Origin: Bacillota bacterium
Lineage (GTDB): Bacteria; Bacillota; Clostridia; Acetivibrionales; DSM-2933
DNA: 5,161 bases
Assembly (NCBI GenBank): GCA_023441845.1
Contig: JAEZNF010000563.1
Span: 1 to 5,161 of the forward strand
Direction: 5' to 3'
Under the pieces are notes generated by a model. The model was given only the letters and a program-made list of their open reading frames with translations, did no database searches and was not told the DNA's origin. Shown here piece by piece: positions 1 to 5,161 of this stretch. Every line of letters begins with the position of its first letter. Within the stretch, counting starts at the first letter, position 1. A program made the position numbers and the translations under genes.

Positions 1-14
1 GTCCCAATGGCGCA

Positions 15-43
15 TGGATAAAGTGTTCGGGAAATTTTATAAT
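15..43 (+). promoter_or_regulatory. Candidate sigma-A promoter for the pilus operon
   Basis: A perfect -10 hexamer TATAAT lies at 38-43. Exactly 17 bases upstream, at 15-20, is TGGATA, which matches four of six positions of the TTGACA -35 consensus. Transcription would start near 50, giving a leader of about 40 bases before the first pilin gene. The position directly ahead of the first gene fits. AT-rich sequence produces such matches by chance, and the end of an upstream gene may overlap here, so the call is moderate. I see no recognisable riboswitch in the part of the leader present. Confidence 0.45.
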
Positions 44-73
44 TAAATTAGAGCTAGATTCTGCATATTGCAC

Positions 74-83
74 GGGGGGTGAT
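74..83 (+). promoter_or_regulatory. Shine-Dalgarno site that sets the GTG start of the first pilin
   Basis: GGGGGGTGAT closely matches the complement of the 16S rRNA 3' end and ends six bases before the GTG at 90. The ATG at 82 meets a stop after three codons, and the GTG at 88 is followed at once by TGA, so GTG 90 is the only start that fits this site. Confidence 0.75.
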
Positions 84-89
84 GCTAGT

Positions 90-266
90 GTGAAGAGTAA
101 GATCGGTATTTATATAAAAAGATTCAGGAAATTGAACAAGGGACAGGGCATCGTGGAATATGGCTTTATAATTGTTTTGGTAGCAATGGCGCTATTTGCT
201 GCAGTCGGTACGCTAGGACAACACGTTTTTAACTTCTTTAATACATTGCATAATAAGTTTCCATAA
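90..266 (+). CDS. flp: Flp/Fap-type pilin, first of a tandem pair (GTG start)
   Basis: This 58-residue protein is a small type IVb/Flp prepilin, the subunit of a Tad pilus. A basic leader (residues 1-18, with K2, K4, K10, R11, R13, K14, K17) ends in the cleavage motif KGQGIVEYG. Cutting after G18 places Glu at +5 and Tyr at +6 of the mature protein, the hallmark of Flp pilins. Residues 25-43 are hydrophobic and form the membrane/filament-core helix. The mature subunit would be 40 residues. It aligns without gaps to the second pilin (shared G18, Q19, E23, Y24, G25, G43, N48, F50, N51, N55), so the two look like diverged duplicates. Its C-terminal half is unusually aromatic (F36, F47, F49, F50, F57). 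The GTG start is chosen on the Shine-Dalgarno site at 74-83; the frame remains open upstream to the window edge, but that stretch does not look like a pilin leader. Whether it is the main or a minor subunit is unknown. Confidence 0.88.
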   Translation: MKSKIGIYIKRFRKLNKGQGIVEYGFIIVLVAMALFAAVGTLGQHVFNFFNTLHNKFP

Positions 267-343
267 AGTGTTAGTTGATGAGTTTAAACATAATTAAGGC
301 GGTTTCTTATGTTCTTTGAATATAAATCATTTTTTAAATAATG

Positions 344-353
344 AAAGGTGGAG
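344..353 (+). promoter_or_regulatory. Shine-Dalgarno site that sets the ATG start of the second pilin
   Basis: AAAGGTGGAG ends six bases before the ATG at 360. An in-frame GTG at 348 lies inside this site and is therefore not the likely start. Confidence 0.75.
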
Positions 354-359
354 TTTATA

Positions 360-533
360 ATGTTAAAAATGTATATGGAGTATTTAAAAGCTTTCAGGTC
401 TAATAAAAAGGGGCAGGGCATGGTTGAATACGGTCTTATAATTTCACTTATTGCTGTTGCGGTAATAGCTGCACTTGTTATACTTGGACCAAAGATTGCA
501 AACCTGTTTAATAATGTATCTAACAATATGTAA
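360..533 (+). CDS. flp: Flp/Fap-type pilin, second of a tandem pair
   Basis: This is a 57-residue Flp prepilin and the better match of the two to the typical family. The leader, residues 1-18, ends KKG; the processing site is G18|Q19 in KGQGMVEYGLI, with Glu at +5 and Tyr at +6. Residues 26-43 form a strongly hydrophobic helix rich in Ile, Val and Ala, followed by a short polar tail ending NNVSNNM. The mature protein would be 39 residues. The start at 360 is preferred over the in-frame GTG at 348 because the Shine-Dalgarno site covers 344-353. The gene is followed at once by a terminator-like hairpin, so it probably ends the most abundant transcript of the operon. By family knowledge, prepilin peptidase (TadV/CpaA) processes it in the membrane and the CpaF motor assembles it into the pilus. 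It is likely the major pilin, but that is an inference from sequence typicality only. Confidence 0.95.
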   Translation: MLKMYMEYLKAFRSNKKGQGMVEYGLIISLIAVAVIAALVILGPKIANLFNNVSNNM

Positions 534-556
534 AACAGCTAAACCAACAATAGAAT

Positions 557-587
557 GCCCTATCTGGCTTCAGGTAGGGCAATTTTT
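557..587 (+). terminator. Intrinsic terminator-like hairpin between pilins and assembly genes
   Basis: The arms 557-566 (GCCCTATCTG) and 571-580 (CAGGTAGGGC) pair over ten positions with one G-U wobble, around the loop GCTT. Two A's then precede a run of five T's (583-587). Stem length and GC content at the base fit a Rho-independent terminator; the short, displaced T-run suggests incomplete termination. It sits 23 bases after the second pilin stop and 27 bases before the tadE start, so it probably reduces read-through into the machinery genes, or protects the 3' end of the pilin mRNA, without blocking downstream expression. No separate promoter for tadE was recognised. Confidence 0.7.
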
Positions 588-600
588 AATAAATGTCTTG

Positions 601-610
601 AAGGGGATGA
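601..610 (+). promoter_or_regulatory. Shine-Dalgarno site that sets the tadE start
   Basis: AAGGGGATGA resembles the consensus AAGGAGGTGA and lies just before the ATG at 615. It decides against the in-frame ATG at 555, which sits directly before the hairpin and would make the stem part of the coding sequence. Confidence 0.65.
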
Positions 611-614
611 GCTT

Positions 615-1013
615 ATGCCGCTTATTAGGGCAGTTTCAGGGAAAAAAGGTCAGGCTATAGTTGAAACAGCATTGATTTTGCCTATTATATTACTTATTCT
701 AATGGGGATCATTGACTTTGGACTTATGTTCAATAATTATCTGGTGATAAGCAACGCAGCAAGGGAAGGTGCCAGAAATGCAGCAGTAGGTTCATCCGAT
801 ACCAATATAAGAAGCATGATCCTGAATATAACTACAACTCTTGATCAGGCCCAACTGACAACAACGATATATCCTTCAGAGTTACTTCGTAAGAAAGGTG
901 AGGAAGTAACCGTAACTGTAGAGTATGACAACAGGTTGATTACTCCTATAATTAGTGCCATAGTGCCCAATCCCCTGCATATAAGGGCAAAAACCGTTAT
1001 GCGGATTGAGTAA
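615..1013 (+). CDS. tadE: TadE-like pseudopilin, Flp pilus assembly
   Basis: This 132-residue protein is a member of the TadE-like family, minor pseudopilins needed for Flp pilus assembly. A short leader ends in KKG, and the processing motif G12|QAIVE puts Glu17 at +5, exactly as in the two pilins upstream, so the same prepilin peptidase probably cuts it. Residues 14-36 form the membrane segment (ALILPIILLILMGIIDFG), with the conserved proline P23 and the IDFG at its end. Next comes the family signature NAAREGARNAAVG (residues 47-59). The rest, about 60-132, is a small extracytoplasmic domain of alternating strands (EEVTVTVEYDN and IRAKTVMRIE). The length is normal for the family. The start at 615 is chosen on its Shine-Dalgarno site; an in-frame ATG at 555 would add 20 residues encoded by the hairpin region. 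The next gene starts 30 bases after its stop. Confidence 0.92.
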   Translation: MPLIRAVSGKKGQAIVETALILPIILLILMGIIDFGLMFNNYLVISNAAREGARNAAVGSSDTNIRSMILNITTTLDQAQLTTTIYPSELLRKKGEEVTVTVEYDNRLITPIISAIVPNPLHIRAKTVMRIE

Positions 1014-1043
1014 CCCGGCATTTTGACTGAGAGGTTGAATTTC

Positions 1044-1967
1044 ATGACGGGCGGTAGAAGAATACAGATATTTTTAAAAAGCCAAAAAGGCAGTACTACA
1101 GTAATTATAGTTTGTGTAACAATGATAATTATTTTAGCGTCTGCGCTTCTTGCCGATATAGGCTATGCTTCGGTAGTGCATTTTAAACTAAAGAGAAATG
1201 CAGAGAGTGTAGCAAAAGAAGGTGCAAAACTGTTGGTAGACAGCAGGGAAAGGGCACTTTCATATATGAAATCATCGTCGGTAAAAAAAGAGTATGACTT
1301 GAATGCACTTGATATAAGGATTTCCAATAATAACAGGGAAGTAACTGTAACTATGGGTAAACCTTTCAGATACATATTCTTAAGTTTTTTAGGCTATGGC
1401 AGTAAGCAGATTAAAACCAGTGTAACGGTTAAGCTTTCGTGTGTAGGCTCCTATAAGTACACAAGACCTTTTGCGGTAGAAAAACATAACATTGTTTTCG
1501 GAAAAAGTATAATACTGTCCGATAGGCCTGAATTAAGGCTAGATACTGCAAGATTCCATGTTATTGACACAGGAACAGGGAGCTTGAAGACCAATATTAT
1601 ATATGGGAACGGGAAGTCTTTTAAAGCAGGAGAAAAAGTCAAATTGCTTAAGAGTTACAGTATATCCCGGATGGAAGAAGGCCTTCAAAGTATTGTCGGT
1701 AAATGCAGTCACCAGCCTTTATGCACTTTTGACAGGTATGTGAACGGCTGTTCAAGGATACTGGTTCTGCCGGTAATAGGTGGAGAAAGCGATAAAAGCG
1801 GCAATATGTTTGCCATATCGGGATTTACGGCATTTTTTATTGAAGATTACGATATAATAGGCGGTTTTGCCGACATTAAGGGTAAATTTATCAAATATAC
1901 CGTCAAATCCAATGCCTATGACGGAGCCGAAGATTATGGCCTATTAGGGGTAAGGATAGTAAACTGA
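1044..1967 (+). CDS. tadG: TadG-like Flp pilus assembly protein
   Basis: This 307-residue protein has an N-terminal Tad (TadE/TadG-like) membrane anchor. A short basic head ending in KSQKGS is followed by a single hydrophobic segment at about residues 20-42, ending in ADIGY, then HFKLKRNAESVAKEGAKLL, which matches the 'old/new columns of A' helix that follows the anchor in this family. Unlike the pilins and TadE, it has no Glu at +5 after G16, so processing by prepilin peptidase is doubtful. The large outer domain has strand-rich segments and the stretch RILVLPVIG followed by ISGFTAFFIEDYDIIGGFADIKGKF (about 238-283), a pattern I associate with clostridial and bacillar TadG-like proteins. It carries cysteines at 133, 221, 227 and 236. 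The ATG at 1044 is preceded by GAGAGGTTGA (1029-1038); a TTG at 1023 in the same frame would add seven residues and has no good binding site. Family assignment is good, exact role unclear; it lacks any visible von Willebrand domain or MIDAS motif found in some TadG proteins. Confidence 0.82.
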   Translation: MTGGRRIQIFLKSQKGSTTVIIVCVTMIIILASALLADIGYASVVHFKLKRNAESVAKEGAKLLVDSRERALSYMKSSSVKKEYDLNALDIRISNNNREVTVTMGKPFRYIFLSFLGYGSKQIKTSVTVKLSCVGSYKYTRPFAVEKHNIVFGKSIILSDRPELRLDTARFHVIDTGTGSLKTNIIYGNGKSFKAGEKVKLLKSYSISRMEEGLQSIVGKCSHQPLCTFDRYVNGCSRILVLPVIGGESDKSGNMFAISGFTAFFIEDYDIIGGFADIKGKFIKYTVKSNAYDGAEDYGLLGVRIVN

Positions 1968-1992
1968 GAATTAAATTCTAAGGAGGAGCTCT

Positions 1993-2847
1993 ATGGAATC
2001 GGTAAATAAGAAAGTAATTCTGATAGCTGTAATCATGGCCCTTATCACAACCTTTCTTGTATATTTTTATATAAATACCAAGACTACCAAACCTCAGGAC
2101 GCAGTTGAAAAGACTTCAGTATTTGTAGCGGCAAAAACGCTGCCTCCAAAACATAAAATTGCTGAAGGCGATATAAGAGAAGAGCGTATAGCCAGAGAAT
2201 ATTCAAATCCTAAAGCTGTTAAAAGCAGGAATGAGATAGTAGGTAAGCTTGTGAAGGATACAATAATAGAGGGTGAACAAATTCTAAAGGAAAGACTGGT
2301 AAGTGACAATAAGACAAATCTTGTATATAACGTCCCTGAAGGAAAAAGGGCTGTAAGTATAAATGTGAACGAGCAGATTGGAGTTGCAAATCTGGTACGC
2401 CCGGGCGATTATGTTGACATTGTAGCCAGCTTTGAAAGAGAAGAGGTAATGGATGGCAGCAATAAAACAGCTTATCCCAGAATATCGAAAATAGTGCTGC
2501 AAAATTTATTGATTTTGGCTTTGGGGCGAGAGCAAACGGTTCCTGAAGATAAGGTGCCGGAAATGCCTGCGACTATCACCCTTGCAGTGACACCTGCGGA
2601 AGCTGAAAAACTTGTATATGTTACTGAATATGCTTCTGTCAGGATGGCGTTAAGGCCTGTAGGTGATGGAAAAGGAGCAGTAACTAGTGGTGTTACCAGA
2701 AATGATCTTACGGCCGAAAAGGGCTCAAAAACCGTATACAATATTGGAGTCGACAGTCCTTCGCAAAGTAGTCCTGGACAAGGCATTGTTACTCAAAGCG
2801 GTACTGCACAAGGCGTTTCTACACAAAAATCAAAAGTAAAGAAATAA
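1993..2847 (+). CDS. cpaB: CpaB/RcpC family Flp pilus assembly protein (SAF domain)
   Basis: This 284-residue protein has one N-terminal membrane segment (residues 8-27, after KK) that acts as an uncleaved anchor or signal. Residues 42-103 form a SAF domain: VFVAAKTLPPKHKIAEGD, then the conserved IVGKLVKDTIIEGEQILKERL. Residues about 110-229 form the RcpC/CpaB domain, starting with VPEGKRAVSINVNE and the typical VRPGDYVDIV (135-143), and ending with TLAVTPAEAEKLVY. The tail, 230-284, is rich in Ser, Thr, Gln and Gly with a final KSKVKK and looks unstructured. In Gram-negative bacteria this protein works with the outer-membrane secretin; here no secretin gene follows, so it likely acts between membrane and cell wall. 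SAF domains in related proteins (FlgA, antifreeze-like) suggest binding of glycan or peptidoglycan, which is inference. The start is secure: AGGAGG at 1981-1986 lies six bases before the ATG. Confidence 0.92.
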   Translation: MESVNKKVILIAVIMALITTFLVYFYINTKTTKPQDAVEKTSVFVAAKTLPPKHKIAEGDIREERIAREYSNPKAVKSRNEIVGKLVKDTIIEGEQILKERLVSDNKTNLVYNVPEGKRAVSINVNEQIGVANLVRPGDYVDIVASFEREEVMDGSNKTAYPRISKIVLQNLLILALGREQTVPEDKVPEMPATITLAVTPAEAEKLVYVTEYASVRMALRPVGDGKGAVTSGVTRNDLTAEKGSKTVYNIGVDSPSQSSPGQGIVTQSGTAQGVSTQKSKVKK

Positions 2848-2891
2848 AACGGTGTTTTGTAACAATTCAGGAATAAAAATGGAGGAGTTTT

Positions 2892-4115
2892 ATGGACAAG
2901 ATAAAAATTGTAATTGCAGACGATTCGGAAGAAACCAGAAGCAATATCAAGAAAATCCTGTCTTTTGAAAAAAGGCTGGAAGTCATCGGGGAAGCGGAAA
3001 ATGGTGAGGAAGCAGTTTTTATAACTAAAGAAGCCAGGCCCGATATAGTTTTAATGGATATAAACATGCCTGTGATGGACGGTATAAGGGCTACCGAAGA
3101 AATTACACTCAGTGTTCCGGAAGCTACAGTTATTATTATGTCGGTCCAGGGAGAACCGGAATACCTGAAAAAAGCATTGACAGCAGGGGCAAGGGAATTT
3201 ATTACAAAACCTTTTTCAAGTGATGAAATAGTCAAGGGCATTATTAAAACTTATGAAACAGAAGCAAAGAGGAAAGAACATACTTGGGTTCCTAAGACAA
3301 AAGAAGAAGTAAAATCCAGAGTTATAACGGTTTTCAGCACAAAAGGCGGGGTCGGGAAAACAACAATTGCCTCAAATCTTGCAGTAAGCATAGCAAGATC
3401 TACAAAAAAGAAGGTTGCACTAATTGATCTGGATTTGCAATTCGGTGATGTTGCAATAATGCTGAATGTGACGGCTAAAAATACCATAAGTGATCTGATA
3501 AAAGAAATTAACACTTTAGATGAGGATTCAATAGATGATTATCTTGTAACACACTTCTCGGGTGTAAGGGTGCTTCCTGCACCTTTAAAACCGGAATATG
3601 CCGAATATATCACTTCGTCCCATATTGAAAAGATTATGAAGTTATTGAAGGAAAACTACCATTATGTAATTATAGATACTTCGGCAAGTTTTCATGAGAC
3701 GGTCCTGTCGTCTCTGGATATGTCGGATAAGATTCTGCTGGTATCCACCCTGGACCTTCCGACAATTAAAAACATTAAATCGGGCTTAGATATTATGGAA
3801 TCGCTTCGCTACCCGAAAGAAAAAATTAACATCGTACTAAATAAAGCATCGGAACAGTTCGGGATAAAGTATAAGGACTTTGAAAACACTCTGAAGCACC
3901 CGATCTGGAACTTCGTACCTGAGGACAGTCAAACGGTAATAACTTCCGCTAACAAAGGCTTTCCCTTTGTCATGACGCGGACAGAAACAAAAGTAGCTAA
4001 AGCAATCCTTGGTATAGCAACTGAACTGGTCAAAGAAAAAGAAATTTTAACGGAAGGCAGGAAGAGCGGAGATAAAGGAGAAAAAAACGGAGTTAAAAAG
4101 CTTTTTGGACTATAG
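2892..4115 (+). CDS. cpaE: CpaE/TadZ: receiver domain fused to MinD/ParA-type ATPase
   Basis: This 407-residue cytoplasmic protein places and helps assemble the Tad machine at the membrane. Residues 3-120 are a response-regulator receiver domain with every key residue: acidic pair D10-D11, phospho-acceptor D56 in LMDINMPVMDG, S84, and K106 in the KPF motif. A charged linker (about 121-142) leads to a MinD/ParA ATPase (about 143-380): deviant Walker A KGGVGKTT (151-158) with the signature lysine K151, switch I LIDLDLQFGD (177-186), and switch II/Walker B VIIDTSASFHE with D262. A lysine-rich tail ending KKLFGL follows. Many CpaE/TadZ proteins have a degenerate receiver; this one looks phosphorylatable. 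The length fits the family. The ATG at 2892 follows GGAGGAG (2882-2888). The gene lies between cpaB and cpaF with gaps of 44 and 18 bases, where a secretin gene would lie before it in Gram-negative loci. Alternative reading as an independent response regulator is unlikely given the ATPase and context. Confidence 0.94.
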   Translation: MDKIKIVIADDSEETRSNIKKILSFEKRLEVIGEAENGEEAVFITKEARPDIVLMDINMPVMDGIRATEEITLSVPEATVIIMSVQGEPEYLKKALTAGAREFITKPFSSDEIVKGIIKTYETEAKRKEHTWVPKTKEEVKSRVITVFSTKGGVGKTTIASNLAVSIARSTKKKVALIDLDLQFGDVAIMLNVTAKNTISDLIKEINTLDEDSIDDYLVTHFSGVRVLPAPLKPEYAEYITSSHIEKIMKLLKENYHYVIIDTSASFHETVLSSLDMSDKILLVSTLDLPTIKNIKSGLDIMESLRYPKEKINIVLNKASEQFGIKYKDFENTLKHPIWNFVPEDSQTVITSANKGFPFVMTRTETKVAKAILGIATELVKEKEILTEGRKSGDKGEKNGVKKLFGL

Positions 4116-4133
4116 TGATCGGGAGGGCTTAAT

Positions 4134-5161
4134 ATGTCTTTGCTGGAAAGGCTTCAAAAGGAAAAAAACACTGAAACAACAGATAATAAAGTACAAAAGA
4201 GTAAAAAACCTCAACTCGAAAAGGATGACCCTTTCGACAGTATTAAGCAGAGGATACATAGTAAAATCATTGAAGAGATAAAAACGGAAGCCTTTAAGAA
4301 TATGGATGATGAAGATGGAGATGAAGGGCTTCAAAAGAAGATAAAATCAATTGTTGAGGGTATACTTGATGATGAGAGCACTTTTATATCAAAAAATGAC
4401 AGGCAAAAAATAATATCCGAAATAATTGATGAAACAATCGGATTCGGCCCCATAAATCCCCTTATTCATGATCCGACGGTTTCTGAAATCATGGTGAACG
4501 GTGCTGATCAGGTGTATGTTGAAAAAAAGGGAAAGCTTGTCTTAAGTTATGTGACGTTTAAGGATGAACAGCATGTGATGCATGTTATAGAAAAGATTGT
4601 TGCACCTTTGGGCAGGAGAATAGATGAAAGTTCTCCCATGGTGGATGCAAGGCTTCCTAACGGTTCGCGTGTCAATGTGATTATTCCGCCCCTTGCATTG
4701 AACGGCCCTACCATCACTATAAGAAAGTTTTCGGAAAAGCCCTACACTGTTAAGGATCTGATAAATTTCGGAACCATGACCCCAAATGTGGCGATATTCT
4801 TAAAAGCTTGTGTTGAAGCTAGATTGAACATCGTTGTTTCAGGAGGTACAGGAAGCGGAAAGACAACCACACTGAATGTCATATCATCCTTTATTCCCGA
4901 CGATGAAAGAATAGTGACAATAGAAGACGCTGCCGAGCTTCAGCTATGGCAGGAACACATTGTAAAACTTGAAACGAGGCCGCCCAATATTGAGGGTAAA
5001 GGTGCGATAACCATAAGGGATTTGGTCAGGAACTCCCTGCGTATGAGGCCTGACCGGATAGTAGTCGGTGAGGTTAGAAGCGGTGAGGCGCTTGATATGC
5101 TTCAGGCCATGAATACCGGTCACGATGGCTCGCTGACAACCGGACATGCCAATACACCGAG
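4134..5161 (+). CDS. cpaF: CpaF/TadA pilus assembly ATPase (3' end cut by window)
   Basis: This is the hexameric secretion-type ATPase (T2SSE/GspE superfamily) that powers Flp pilus assembly at the inner face of the membrane. The window holds 342 codons without a stop; related proteins run to roughly 420-480 residues, so about the last fifth is missing. A charged, probably flexible head (1-35) and an acidic stretch DDEDGDEG (58-65) precede the N-terminal domain, with IGFGPINPLIHDPTVSEIMVNG (about 102-123) and VDARLPNGSRVNVIIPP typical of CpaF. The nucleotide site follows: Walker A GGTGSGKTT (237-245), Asp-box glutamate and aspartate E264-D265 in VTIEDAAEL, Walker B RPDRIVVGEVR with E313, and the His-box region GHDGSLTTGHAN with H330 and H338. 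All catalytic motifs are intact. The ATG at 4134 follows GGGAGGGC (4121-4128). It begins 18 bases after cpaE, so the two are surely co-transcribed. tadB and tadC would be expected next, outside the window. Confidence 0.96.
   Translation, partial: MSLLERLQKEKNTETTDNKVQKSKKPQLEKDDPFDSIKQRIHSKIIEEIKTEAFKNMDDEDGDEGLQKKIKSIVEGILDDESTFISKNDRQKIISEIIDETIGFGPINPLIHDPTVSEIMVNGADQVYVEKKGKLVLSYVTFKDEQHVMHVIEKIVAPLGRRIDESSPMVDARLPNGSRVNVIIPPLALNGPTITIRKFSEKPYTVKDLINFGTMTPNVAIFLKACVEARLNIVVSGGTGSGKTTTLNVISSFIPDDERIVTIEDAAELQLWQEHIVKLETRPPNIEGKGAITIRDLVRNSLRMRPDRIVVGEVRSGEALDMLQAMNTGHDGSLTTGHANTP

Noticed and set aside
2..46. Possible C-terminal end of an upstream gene (14 codons in frame 2 ending in TAA at 44-46)
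   Set aside because: It reads plausibly as a protein tail, but 14 codons carry no recognisable motif and it overlaps the candidate promoter; the upstream sequence is needed.
62..72. Small inverted repeat TGCA-TAT-TGCA in the leader, a possible operator
   Set aside because: Four-base arms are too short to separate from chance, and it matches no operator I can name.
1..89. Cyclic di-GMP or other riboswitch before the pilin genes
   Set aside because: Such control would be attractive for pili, but the visible leader lacks the conserved core and stems; anything further upstream is outside the window.
267..359. A separate promoter for the second pilin (TTGAAT at 316-321 with AT-rich sequence after it)
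   Set aside because: The only -10-like matches at a fair distance fall on top of the Shine-Dalgarno site, leaving no leader; no convincing pair or hairpin was found in these 93 bases.
284..526. Open reading frame of 80 codons on the minus strand
   Set aside because: It is antisense to the second pilin, whose family signature is clear, and resembles no protein family.
555..614. Upstream ATG extending tadE by 20 residues
   Set aside because: The added codons run through the terminator-like hairpin, there is no binding site before 555, and the ATG at 615 has a good one and gives a normal TadE leader.
4110..4334. Open reading frame of 74 codons on the minus strand, and a similar one at 4944-5147
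   Set aside because: Both lie antisense to cpaF, which has full catalytic motifs across the region; they have no binding site or recognisable domain and are shadows of its codon use.

Overview
The window holds the front part of a Tad/Flp (type IVc) pilus operon from a low-GC Gram-positive bacterium, most likely a member of the Clostridia. The assignment rests on AT-rich coding sequence with many AGA/AGG/ATA codons, strong GGAGG-type Shine-Dalgarno sites before most genes, and a Tad gene order with no outer-membrane secretin gene. Genus and species cannot be fixed from the sequence alone. All seven genes are on the + strand; there is no sign of RNA genes, insertion sequences, CRISPR or phage genes.

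Layout: a short leader with a candidate sigma-A promoter (15-43); two small Flp pilin genes in tandem (90-266, starting with GTG, and 360-533); a hairpin resembling an intrinsic terminator (557-587); a TadE-like minor pseudopilin (615-1013); a TadG-like membrane-anchored protein (1044-1967); CpaB/RcpC with a SAF domain (1993-2847); CpaE/TadZ, a receiver domain fused to a ParA/MinD-type ATPase (2892-4115); and the pilus motor ATPase CpaF/TadA (4134 to beyond the window end, cut before its C-terminus). The two pilin genes are preceded by gaps of 80-90 bases, while the later genes are 18-44 bases apart and appear co-transcribed.

How they work together (family knowledge): prepilin peptidase cuts the Flp prepilins and TadE after a glycine. 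The CpaF hexamer, with the inner-membrane TadB/TadC proteins, assembles mature Flp into a thin pilus. CpaE/TadZ helps place the machine in the cell, CpaB belongs to the envelope-spanning part, and TadE/TadG act as minor pilus or assembly factors. TadB, TadC and the TadV/CpaA peptidase are not in the window and probably lie outside it. The hairpin between the pilins and tadE would allow much more pilin than machinery to be made.

I found no undescribed system. The points most worth a second look are the intact phosphorylation site in the CpaE receiver domain, the strong difference in aromatic content between the two tandem pilins, the intra-operon hairpin, and the absence of a secretin at its usual place.
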